Shown here piece after piece: positions 1 to 5,839 of a stretch of 7,586 nucleotides of DNA. This DNA comes from CAZTLI01 sp964614375 (GTDB lineage Bacteria > Chloroflexota > Anaerolineae > Aggregatilineales > Phototrophicaceae). The position numbers were made by a program, and so were the translations under genes. The stretch lies in assembly GCA_964614375.1 (NCBI GenBank), contig CAZTLI010000266.1:1-7586 (forward strand). Reading direction: 5' to 3'. Positions within the stretch are counted from its first letter, which is position 1; the number at the start of each line of letters is the position of its first letter. Below the pieces are notes generated by a model, which was not told where the DNA came from, made no database searches, and saw only the letters and a program-made list of their open reading frames with translations.

Positions 1-501
1 GAAAAGGGCGCGCGAGGCAGTGATGGGCGTATTTATCCCTGGGGCAATATCTGGAGTAATGATCTCGCCAAAACGAACCGACCTAGCCCTGAACAAGGTG
101 GCAGTATTGGCGCTGTCCAGATTCGATCCTATCCACCCAGTCCATTTGGGCTGTACGACATGGCAGGCAATGTTGCGGAGTGGGTGAGCGACTGGTATGG
201 GCCATCCTATTATCAAACCGTAGTCGGACAGGCGTCCATCAATCCGCAAGGGCCGCCAAGTGGTACTGATAAAGTCGTGCGGGGCGGGTCGTGGGATGCC
301 GTGCCATTTTTTGCCCGCACCGTGCATCGCCAGAATCATGAACCGAACGACCCTGCACTGTGGATTGGTTTCCGATGTGCCGCTGGCGCAGATGTACAGC
401 AGCCCGGCAGTGGTGCCGGTGTAAATGTGGATATTGGGGATGGTGGTGATGCAGCTACAGAAAGCGCGGTGCCAACCCTCCCGCCACCTCCCGGTCAGTA
501 A
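1..501 (+). CDS. FGE-sulfatase (SUMF1-like) domain protein, C-terminal part, 5' end outside the window
   Basis: The reading frame is open from base 1 and ends with TAA at 499-501, giving 166 visible residues with the N-terminus missing. The fold is recognised from conserved FGE-sulfatase blocks: DGRIYPWGN near residues 8-16, GLYDMAGNVAEW at 50-61, VVRGGSW at 92-98 and WIGFRCAA at 121-128. After residue 130 comes a Gly/Asp-rich, Pro-rich tail (PTLPPPPGQ) that looks like a flexible extension. True formylglycine-generating enzymes carry a copper-binding cysteine pair just after the GGS(W/Y) block. Here that stretch reads DAVPFFAR with no cysteine, so sulfatase activation is unlikely. The domain more probably serves as a C-type-lectin-like binding or effector module, or belongs to another enzyme of the superfamily. 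In related bacteria such domains are often fused to Ser/Thr kinases or secreted, but the missing 5' part prevents a decision. It converges with the kinase/WD40 pair. Confidence 0.88.
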   Translation, partial: EKGARGSDGRIYPWGNIWSNDLAKTNRPSPEQGGSIGAVQIRSYPPSPFGLYDMAGNVAEWVSDWYGPSYYQTVVGQASINPQGPPSGTDKVVRGGSWDAVPFFARTVHRQNHEPNDPALWIGFRCAAGADVQQPGSGAGVNVDIGDGGDAATESAVPTLPPPPGQ

Positions 502-517
502 CGTTCATTTGAAAATC

Positions 518-549
518 AAGGGCGAACCGATTGTGTGTTCGCCCTTTTT
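518..549. terminator. Rho-independent terminator between convergent genes
   Basis: A perfect 10-bp inverted repeat, AAGGGCGAAC (518-527) and GTTCGCCCTT (537-546), encloses a 9-nt loop. On the plus strand it runs into TTTTT (545-549), so it ends the FGE-domain gene 17 nt after its stop. Read on the minus strand, the hairpin is followed by TTGATTTTC, a weaker U-tract. It may therefore also stop transcripts leaving the WD40 gene, whose stop codon lies at 577-579. Confidence 0.9.
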
Positions 550-576
550 GTTGATTTATGAATAGGTACAGAGAGA

Positions 577-1767
577 TTATTCTCCCTCAACCCCGATGCC
601 CCACACGTAGACCGGGCCAAGCGCGTCAATCAGGGTTATCACGAAGCCGTCATCTGACCAATCGACGGTTAAAACGGAATTCGTTTCGACGCCTAAATCC
701 GCACGTTGGACTGTTTCTTCGGTAATGCGCGTCATATCCCACAACGTCACAGGGCCATAAAGCAATGACATCAGCAATAAGCTGCCGTCGGGTGAAAAGA
801 CGGCGGACATGCGGTCACCGCCCATTCCCGGCAGTACAGCAGCCACTTCTCCCGCGACGACATCCCAGACGATGGCATTTTCTGTTCGTCCCCCGGTAAC
901 GAGATACCGTCCATCGGGCGAATAGAGCAGAACTTCACTCGCGCCGCCTGTGCCTGTGGGCAGTGATAAGGCGAATTCGTTATCCGTGATTGACCATAAG
1001 CCGGTATAACCCAATGTCGCTGCTGCGAGGCGTGTGCCATCGGGGGAGAAGGCAATTAAACCAACAGGTGCGCCTTGATGGTCAAACTCGGCGACCATTT
1101 CGCGGGCTTGCCAGTCCCACACGCGGACTAATCCAGCTTCATCGGCTGTCGCGAGCAGTGTGCCATCAGCAGAAAATGCCACGCGCGTGATTCGAATTGC
1201 ATGGGCATTGATGGTCACCAGCGATACACGCTCAAATGTGTCCCAGACTTTGACTGTGCCATCATCACCACCCAGCGCCAGCAAATCGCCTTCGCCATAA
1301 TAGGCCGATGCGCCACTGAAACGCACATGCCCCGAAAAGGTGTTTTGTTCCCGTCCACGCTCGGCGTCGTGGATGTGTACCTGTCCATCGGCGTGGATAA
1401 CGTAGATTTCCGATTTGTCGAAAGCGTAATAGAGGTCAATGGCATTACTACGGGATGTCGTGTATATGACCTCGCCCGTGTTCAAATCCCAACCCAACAA
1501 CAGGTCATTACTCAGGGCGGCTAAACGTGTGCCATCGGGCGATAGCGCATGAGCAAATAGCGTGCTGCGAACGCCGGGCTGGTCGAGGCGCCCCAGATAG
1601 GTCACCGAGCGCACATTATCAAGTTCAATCGTATCTTGCGGTGTTGCAAACGTCGGCGCAGGAGGCAGTGTTGGATTGCGTCCGTCGGCAGTGGGGCCGG
1701 GCGGCGTTTGTTCGGGTGTGGATGTGCAGGCGGCGATGACAAACACCAGCCATAAAACACGTTTCAT
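577..1767 (-). CDS. WD40-repeat beta-propeller lipoprotein
   Basis: The 396-residue protein begins MKRVLWLVFVIAAC, a short lipoprotein signal peptide with lipobox IAAC and lipidated Cys14. Residue +2 is Thr. A Pro/Thr-rich linker follows (about 15-45). Eight WD-like repeats then end in the usual W/H-D or similar at about 92-94 (GWDL), 132-134 (IHDA), 174-176 (VWDT), 216-218 (VWDW), 257-260 (LWSI), 300-302 (VWDV), 342-344 (LWDM) and 388-391 (VWGI). Most contain the SPDG-type turn (76-79, 241-244, 283-286, 325-328), and together they suggest a seven- or eight-bladed propeller outside the membrane. The frame stays open to an upstream ATG at 1842, but that start would overlap the kinase gene and bury the signal peptide, so 1767 was chosen. 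The kinase stop lies 13 nt upstream. The only SD-like sequence (AGGAA) overlaps that stop, which suggests translational coupling. WD40 propellers normally bind proteins; the ligand is unknown. Confidence 0.9.
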   Translation of the reverse strand: MKRVLWLVFVIAACTSTPEQTPPGPTADGRNPTLPPAPTFATPQDTIELDNVRSVTYLGRLDQPGVRSTLFAHALSPDGTRLAALSNDLLLGWDLNTGEVIYTTSRSNAIDLYYAFDKSEIYVIHADGQVHIHDAERGREQNTFSGHVRFSGASAYYGEGDLLALGGDDGTVKVWDTFERVSLVTINAHAIRITRVAFSADGTLLATADEAGLVRVWDWQAREMVAEFDHQGAPVGLIAFSPDGTRLAAATLGYTGLWSITDNEFALSLPTGTGGASEVLLYSPDGRYLVTGGRTENAIVWDVVAGEVAAVLPGMGGDRMSAVFSPDGSLLLMSLLYGPVTLWDMTRITEETVQRADLGVETNSVLTVDWSDDGFVITLIDALGPVYVWGIGVEGE

Positions 1768-1780
1768 AATCTCGCCATTC

Positions 1781-3889
1781 CTAATCGCTATCGGTGACTT
1801 CGCGCAGGTCGATGTTGCCGATAAGAAGGGTAAAATCGTCAATTTGTGCTAACCCACATTCATCTTCAAAGGGGTCGATCCGTCGGTTTTCGTTCGCGTC
1901 GATGCCATTCAGTAAATTGGCACTGAGATTCACCATCCTATCCGTCAGGGGTTGAATGCTTGCCAATAACGCATCTGTGTCGGCATCATCACCTGCATCA
2001 CTGATCGTTGTGAAGACTGTTTGCGCCTGGACGATGGTATCATCGGCCCAATGGCGCACATTCTCAACACAGGTCAGGACATCCTGTGCATTGTTACGCA
2101 CAAATTGGGCGCTGTCGGGGGCATCGAATATGGCGTTCAGGTGCATCTCTATCGCATCCATAAACACATACACACCAAAACCACGTCCGGGATTTTCTGC
2201 GCGACCATTGCCATTAAAGTCGGCGGGGTCACCGCGTAAGATGTTGATGGTGTGTTCGGTGTGTGTCATGACTCCGCTGAGGTTGGTCGCTGCTGCTGCT
2301 CGACCTGCATGGTCATTGCCTGTGAATGCCTCTGTATTGGCGCTTTCGAGCAAACTTGCCCCGTTTATGCCTGTTTCATCGCCCAGCAAAATTGCCGTGA
2401 TGCTGGTCATAATGACTGCCGGAACGCTGCCCTGATAGACAATCGTTCCCGCCGGCACATCACCAATAACGCTTTCTTCAGTGATGATGGCGGCATTATA
2501 GCGTGCGGGCAATAAACTTTCGTCATCCATATACGTTAACTGCCCGCTGCCTAATGCGTCAAGTGTCGCTGTGCCGAGTAAGAGCGTGTCGCCGGTTTCG
2601 GTATTTTGCAACCAGACGACATATTGTGTCCCGTCGGCGGGTGGTGGCAGTTCCGTGAATTGGACATTGGCTGTATCGCCGGGCGCAGTTGACGTGATAT
2701 AGGTGATACGTGCAGGCGGCGGTGTTGTATCTACTGGGATGATTGTCGGCGCGGCAGCGGCACTGGAGTCAGGTGTGTTATTGATGGCTGCTGTCGGGTT
2801 TTGCCCAACTTCGCCAGCAGGTGAAGCGCTGTTATTAACCAGCACAATCGCGACCACGACAATGACCAATGCAATTAACCCAAATGCGCCAAGCAAAACC
2901 AGTGGATTATTCAGTCCGCCGGGACTTTGCATGATTATCGTTGGTTGTTGTTCGGGTTGTATGTTGTGCGCGCCGGGCAATTTTTCGGTTGGTAACATGA
3001 CTGTCGGTACAGATTCGGCGCGATGGGATGTGGTTGGCTGTATCGGTGCTTTCATCACAGACGCATCGACGGTGGCGGCGCGTGCAAATGCGTCTGCGAA
3101 TTCAACCGCCGTCTGGAAGCGATCATCGGGATGTTTCGCCAGTGCCTTTTGCATGACCAGTGTAATGGTGGGTGGCAGGTGGGGCATATCGCGCGAAATG
3201 TCGGGCACAGGGTCGCCGATGTGTTTGAGAAGCACCTGCATCGGTGTATCGCCCGCGTAGGGCTGGCGACCTGTGAGCATTTCATAGACGACACAGCCCA
3301 GCGCATAAATATCTGAGCGATTGTCGAGTTGTAGACCCTGCGCCTGTTCAGGCGACATATATGCTGGCGTGCCGACGACCCCTGTGCCGGTGATGTTAAC
3401 GCCGCTGTCGGTCATTTTGACGATGCCAAAATCGGCTAGCAGGGCGTTGCCATCATTGTCGAGCAAGATATTGCCCGGTTTGATGTCGCGATGGATGACG
3501 CCTTGCCGATGGGCATAATCGAGGGCTGCCGCGACCTGCCGCAGGATATGCTGCACCTGTTTGACAGGCATGGGGCCGTCAGCGACAATGCCATCTAAAG
3601 AGCCGCCTCCAATATACGCCATCACCAGATAGAGAATGTTGTCTTCTTGCCCATAATCATAGAGGGGCAAAATATGGGGATGTTGCAGGCGCGCGATGGT
3701 TTTGGCTTCGATTTCAAAGCGCGTGATAAACTGTGAGTCCAGTCCGGGATGCGGTGGCAGCACCTTGATTGCGACAGCGCGGTCAACCGAGGCTTGGTAG
3801 CCTTTATAGACGGTTGCCATGCCGCCCTGTCCCAACAGTTCAGTGACATCATAACCGCCCAATTTGCGTCCAATAAGTGAGGATGACAC
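1781..3889 (-). CDS. Transmembrane PknB-family Ser/Thr protein kinase with a large extracellular C-terminal region
   Basis: This 702-residue protein has a complete kinase domain at about 13-270. It shows the glycine loop GQGGMATVYKG (20-30), Lys42 in VAIKVL, probable alpha-C Glu61, the catalytic HRDIKPGN (133-140, Asp135), DFG 153-155 and SPEQ 179-182. The activation loop has the PknB-like T-x-T pair (Thr167, Thr169), so it is probably an active, autophosphorylating RD kinase. A polar juxtamembrane stretch (271-325) precedes one hydrophobic helix at about 329-352. The rest should lie outside: a Pro/Thr/Ala linker to about 392, a beta-rich segment (393-490) and an alpha-rich segment (491-702). 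The last holds H-T-E-H (543-546), a degenerate Ca-loop DFNGNGRAE (557-565) and a textbook EF-hand loop DANENRRIDPFE (664-675). C607 and C678 are the only ectodomain cysteines and may form a disulfide. There are no PASTA repeats. It starts with GTG behind GAGGAG and is followed by the WD40 lipoprotein. Its ligand and substrates are not evident. Confidence 0.95.
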   Translation of the reverse strand: MSSSLIGRKLGGYDVTELLGQGGMATVYKGYQASVDRAVAIKVLPPHPGLDSQFITRFEIEAKTIARLQHPHILPLYDYGQEDNILYLVMAYIGGGSLDGIVADGPMPVKQVQHILRQVAAALDYAHRQGVIHRDIKPGNILLDNDGNALLADFGIVKMTDSGVNITGTGVVGTPAYMSPEQAQGLQLDNRSDIYALGCVVYEMLTGRQPYAGDTPMQVLLKHIGDPVPDISRDMPHLPPTITLVMQKALAKHPDDRFQTAVEFADAFARAATVDASVMKAPIQPTTSHRAESVPTVMLPTEKLPGAHNIQPEQQPTIIMQSPGGLNNPLVLLGAFGLIALVIVVVAIVLVNNSASPAGEVGQNPTAAINNTPDSSAAAAPTIIPVDTTPPPARITYITSTAPGDTANVQFTELPPPADGTQYVVWLQNTETGDTLLLGTATLDALGSGQLTYMDDESLLPARYNAAIITEESVIGDVPAGTIVYQGSVPAVIMTSITAILLGDETGINGASLLESANTEAFTGNDHAGRAAAATNLSGVMTHTEHTINILRGDPADFNGNGRAENPGRGFGVYVFMDAIEMHLNAIFDAPDSAQFVRNNAQDVLTCVENVRHWADDTIVQAQTVFTTISDAGDDADTDALLASIQPLTDRMVNLSANLLNGIDANENRRIDPFEDECGLAQIDDFTLLIGNIDLREVTDSD

Positions 3890-3896
3890 CGGTTAG

Positions 3897-3902
3897 CTCC
3901 TC
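3897..3902 (-). promoter_or_regulatory. Shine-Dalgarno site fixing the GTG start of the kinase gene
   Basis: On the minus strand GAGGAG sits 7 nt before GTG (3889-3887). The kinase glycine loop begins about 20 residues after this GTG and the next in-frame Met (residue 24) lies inside the loop, so no later start would give an intact kinase. Confidence 0.85.
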
Positions 3903-3963
3903 ATAACTGCTTGTGTGGTCGTTGTAATCAGCGTGTTTGGTGATGAAAAAACAACGCGCTGCT

Positions 3964-3993
3964 ATATTATCCTAACGGATAAAGCCCAATTAA
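3964..3993 (-). promoter_or_regulatory. Candidate kinase-operon promoter with overlapping palindrome
   Basis: On the minus strand a -10-like GATAAT (3971-3966) lies 16 nt after a weak -35-like TTAATT (3993-3988), which would put the transcript start about 70 nt before the GTG. Alternatively the -10 is the overlapping TAATAT (3969-3964). A perfect inverted repeat TTATCC-TAAC-GGATAA (3967-3982) covers the -10 and the adjacent spacer, where a repressor would block polymerase. The -35 match is poor, so the promoter call is tentative. The palindrome itself is directly visible. Confidence 0.45.
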
Positions 3994-4248
3994 CAGATGG
4001 AAACATGGGAAATATTTACAATAATTATAGATATAACACGGGTTGCTTGTCAGCTTCAGCCTGTCAGCAAGTCAGCAAGGGCGCGAGTCTTGCAGCAAAT
4101 AAGTCGTTTCTAAGTTGCAGCGCTGCTCGCTGGAATGCTGGCGCCCCTGTTTGTGACAACCGGGTTTGCTTCAAGCTGACTGCTTATTTCAACCCGCACG
4201 CTCAGGTAGATAGGGTAAATGGTACATCACCCTCATTATAATCTGGAA
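3994..4248. other. Intergenic region with no convincing gene
   Basis: This stretch lies between the putative kinase promoter and the trpB terminator. An open frame on the plus strand (3915-4241, 108 codons) lacks a recognisable domain and plausible composition, and I see no good ribosome site, so I do not call it a gene. The first part (to about 4040) is AT-rich. The rest has repeated GTCAGC/GCAGC words, a 10-bp palindrome GCAGCGCTGC (4117-4126) and an 8-bp long-range inverted pair, GTCAGCTT (4049-4056) with AAGCTGAC (4173-4180). A structured RNA is possible, but nothing here matches a family I know. Confidence 0.5.
4049..4078. repeat. Short GTCAGC direct repeats, two in perfect tandem
   Basis: GTCAGCAA occurs twice back to back at 4063-4070 and 4071-4078. 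A third related copy, GTCAGCTT, is at 4049-4056. The array is too small to be a CRISPR and has no unique spacers. It could be a cluster of regulator binding sites or a slippage product. Confidence 0.6.
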
Positions 4249-4249
4249 T

Positions 4250-4283
4250 AAAAATCGGGCATAAAGGTTGTCCACTATGCCCG
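4250..4283 (-). terminator. Rho-independent terminator of trpB
   Basis: On the minus strand a perfect 8-bp stem, CGGGCATA (4283-4276) and TATGCCCG (4263-4256), with a 12-nt loop is followed at once by ATTTTTATT (4255-4247). It begins 33 nt after the trpB stop codon and closes a single-gene transcript. Confidence 0.85.
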
Positions 4284-4315
4284 GTGTGCAGTTTGCCTAA
4301 CTTCTAGGGGCAATT

Positions 4316-5680
4316 TTATATCTGTGGTAGCTCGGCCATCGCTGCGGCAATGTCTGATTCAGGATAGCTATAATCGGTCAATTCGCCCGCACTATAGGCG
4401 TCATAGGCGCTCATATCAAAATAACCGTGTCCACACAAATTAAACAAAATGACCCGTTTTTCGCCCGCTTCTTTGGCTGCGAGGGCTTCACGAATAGCGC
4501 CTGCAATTCCATGTGCGGCTTCTGGCGCGGGGATAATCCCTTCGGACTGGGCGAAGGTGATGGCTGCCTTGAATGTCTCTAATTGGGAGACAGCGGCAGC
4601 ATCAATGATATTCTGGTCATAGAGTTCGCAGATGATGCTCGCCATGCCATGATAACGCAGGCCGCCCGCGTGCAGCGGCGGGGGCACAAAGCTGTGTCCC
4701 AACGTGTGCATTTTGACCAGGGGCGTCATCCCCACGGTGTCGCCGAAGTCATAGGCATATTTGCCGCGTGTGAGGCTGGGGCAGGCGGCGGGTTCAACCG
4801 CGAGGAAGCGCGTATTTTTGCCAGCCGTCAAATTCTGGTGGATGAATGGCAGCGCGATACCCGCGAAGTTGCTGCCCCCACCAATTGGCGCGATCACAAC
4901 GTCGGGATATTCACCGGCTTTGTCCATTTGCTTCAACGCTTCTTGCCCGATGACGGTCTGGTGCGTCAGAACATGATTCAGCACAGAACCGAGTGCGTAT
5001 TTATATTTGCCACCGCTGGTCGCCGCGACTTCTACGGCTTCGCTAATCGCAATGCCCAGTGACCCGGTGCTGTCCGGGTTTTGTTCAAGGATGGAGCGTC
5101 CGGCCTGTGTTTTGTCGCTTGGGCTGGGTGTGACCGATGCGCCAAAAGATTGCATAATCGCGCGGCGATAGGGCTTTTGCTGGTAACTGATTTTCACCAT
5201 GTAGACGATACATTCCATATCAAAGAAGCGACACGCCTGTGATAGGGCTGTGCCCCATTGCCCGGCTCCGGTTTCAGTCGTTAGCCCTGTCACGCCCTGT
5301 TGTTTGTTATAATAAGCCTGTGCCGTCGCTGTATTGAGCTTATGACTGCCACTGGGCGATACCCCTTCGTATTTATAATAGATGTGCGCGGGCGTATCGA
5401 GCGCCTTTTCTAAGCGGCGCGCCCGCAATAACGGGGTTGGACGCCACATTTTATAGATTTCGCGCACCTCTTCGGGGATGTCAATGTAGCGGTCTTGACT
5501 GACTTCTTGCCCGATCAGCGCCATCGGGAACAGGGGCGCGAGGTCATCGGGGCCAACGGGTTGTTTCGTGCCCGGATGGAGTACAGGCGGCAGTGGGCGG
5601 GGTAAATCGGCTTGAATATTATACCAGTGGGTGGGAATGTCGGTTTGAGGCAGGTCAAAGCGAATGGTTTCATCAGACAT
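4316..5680 (-). CDS. trpB: Tryptophan synthase beta chain, TrpB2 (stand-alone) type
   Basis: This is a PLP-dependent fold-type II enzyme that condenses indole with L-serine to give L-tryptophan in the cytosol. Numbering from the chosen start (454 aa), the PLP Schiff-base lysine is Lys114 in SGSHKLNTA. The catalytic glutamate is Glu136 in TETGAGQWG. The cofactor-phosphate loop is GGGSN (267-271), and EGIIPAPEAAHG (380-391) is the conserved late block. The longer N-terminal region and the YEGVSPSGSHK wording, in place of the TrpB1 form with NHTGSHK, mark the TrpB2 branch. That branch typically lacks the TrpA-contact features and works on free indole. No trpA or other trp gene adjoins it, consistent with salvage or backup use. 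Two ATGs are adjacent (5683 and 5680). AGGAG at 5692-5688 is 4 nt from the first and 7 nt from the second, so the second is preferred. The gene has its own promoter and terminator. Confidence 0.93.
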   Translation of the reverse strand: MSDETIRFDLPQTDIPTHWYNIQADLPRPLPPVLHPGTKQPVGPDDLAPLFPMALIGQEVSQDRYIDIPEEVREIYKMWRPTPLLRARRLEKALDTPAHIYYKYEGVSPSGSHKLNTATAQAYYNKQQGVTGLTTETGAGQWGTALSQACRFFDMECIVYMVKISYQQKPYRRAIMQSFGASVTPSPSDKTQAGRSILEQNPDSTGSLGIAISEAVEVAATSGGKYKYALGSVLNHVLTHQTVIGQEALKQMDKAGEYPDVVIAPIGGGSNFAGIALPFIHQNLTAGKNTRFLAVEPAACPSLTRGKYAYDFGDTVGMTPLVKMHTLGHSFVPPPLHAGGLRYHGMASIICELYDQNIIDAAAVSQLETFKAAITFAQSEGIIPAPEAAHGIAGAIREALAAKEAGEKRVILFNLCGHGYFDMSAYDAYSAGELTDYSYPESDIAAAMAELPQI

Positions 5681-5687
5681 CATACGG

Positions 5688-5692
5688 CTCCT
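5688..5692 (-). promoter_or_regulatory. Shine-Dalgarno site of trpB
   Basis: AGGAG on the minus strand lies 4 nt from the ATG at 5683 and 7 nt from the ATG at 5680. The 7-nt spacing matches the dinB-like, kinase and rsgA genes in this window, so it favours 5680. The difference is one methionine. Confidence 0.75.
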
Positions 5693-5719
5693 AAAACATT
5701 TAATTCTAATTTCGGATGT

Positions 5720-5734
5720 TCGCTAGTGTAGCGA
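5720..5734. promoter_or_regulatory. Palindromic operator candidate over the trpB -10 box
   Basis: A perfect inverted repeat TCGCTA-GTG-TAGCGA is centred on the -10 hexamer of the predicted trpB promoter. A dimeric regulator bound here would occlude polymerase. It does not resemble the enterobacterial TrpR box. A six-base arm can occur by chance, so the function rests on its position. Confidence 0.45.
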
Positions 5735-5753
5735 GTTGCTTGTGAAGTGCCAA
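5725..5753 (-). promoter_or_regulatory. Sigma-70-type promoter of trpB
   Basis: On the minus strand TTGGCA (5753-5748, five of six to consensus) and TACACT (5730-5725, four of six) are separated by exactly 17 nt. Transcription would begin near 5718, leaving a leader of about 37 nt. That is too short for a riboswitch or an attenuator with a leader peptide, so any control would have to be at initiation. Confidence 0.65.
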
Positions 5754-5776
5754 ATGAACGCTTAAATTGGTGGGCA

Positions 5777-5807
5777 TTTCGGCTTATGAGCGAGATTGCA
5801 CTATAAT
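5777..5807 (+). promoter_or_regulatory. Promoter of the DinB-like gene
   Basis: A consensus TATAAT lies at 5802-5807, 32 nt before the ATG. The -35 region is weak: TTTCGG at 5777 and TTCGGC at 5778 are the nearest candidates, at 19- and 18-nt spacing. Transcription would begin near 5814 with a short leader containing the AAGGA ribosome site. It is divergent from the trpB promoter, and the two -35 regions are about 25 bp apart. Confidence 0.6.
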
Positions 5808-5839
5808 CTAAACTCAATATCTATCATAAGGATCATTTT

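Noticed and set aside
1768..1842. Upstream ATG at 1842 as start of the WD40 protein
   Set aside because: It would overlap the kinase gene by about 60 nt and place 25 polar residues before an obvious lipoprotein signal peptide.
1956..2435. 159-codon plus-strand open frame antisense to the kinase ectodomain
   Set aside because: It is a shadow of a well-supported gene, without motif or ribosome site.
2703..3260. 185-codon open frame on the plus strand, antisense to the kinase gene
   Set aside because: It overlaps the certain kinase gene, has no recognisable domain, and its Ala/Gly/Thr/Cys-rich composition is what the complementary strand of kinase codons gives.
4049..4078. Possible CRISPR array from GTCAGCAA repeats
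   Set aside because: The units are 8 bp, tandem and without unique spacers, and there are no cas genes.
3915..4241. 108-codon plus-strand open frame in the kinase-trpB spacer
   Set aside because: It is the only long open frame not covering a known gene, but its low-order sequence is not protein-like, it has no clear ribosome site, and it crosses both the putative kinase promoter and the repeat cluster.
4583..5062. 159-codon plus-strand open frame antisense to trpB
   Set aside because: It lies wholly inside trpB, whose catalytic motifs are certain, and shows no domain of its own.
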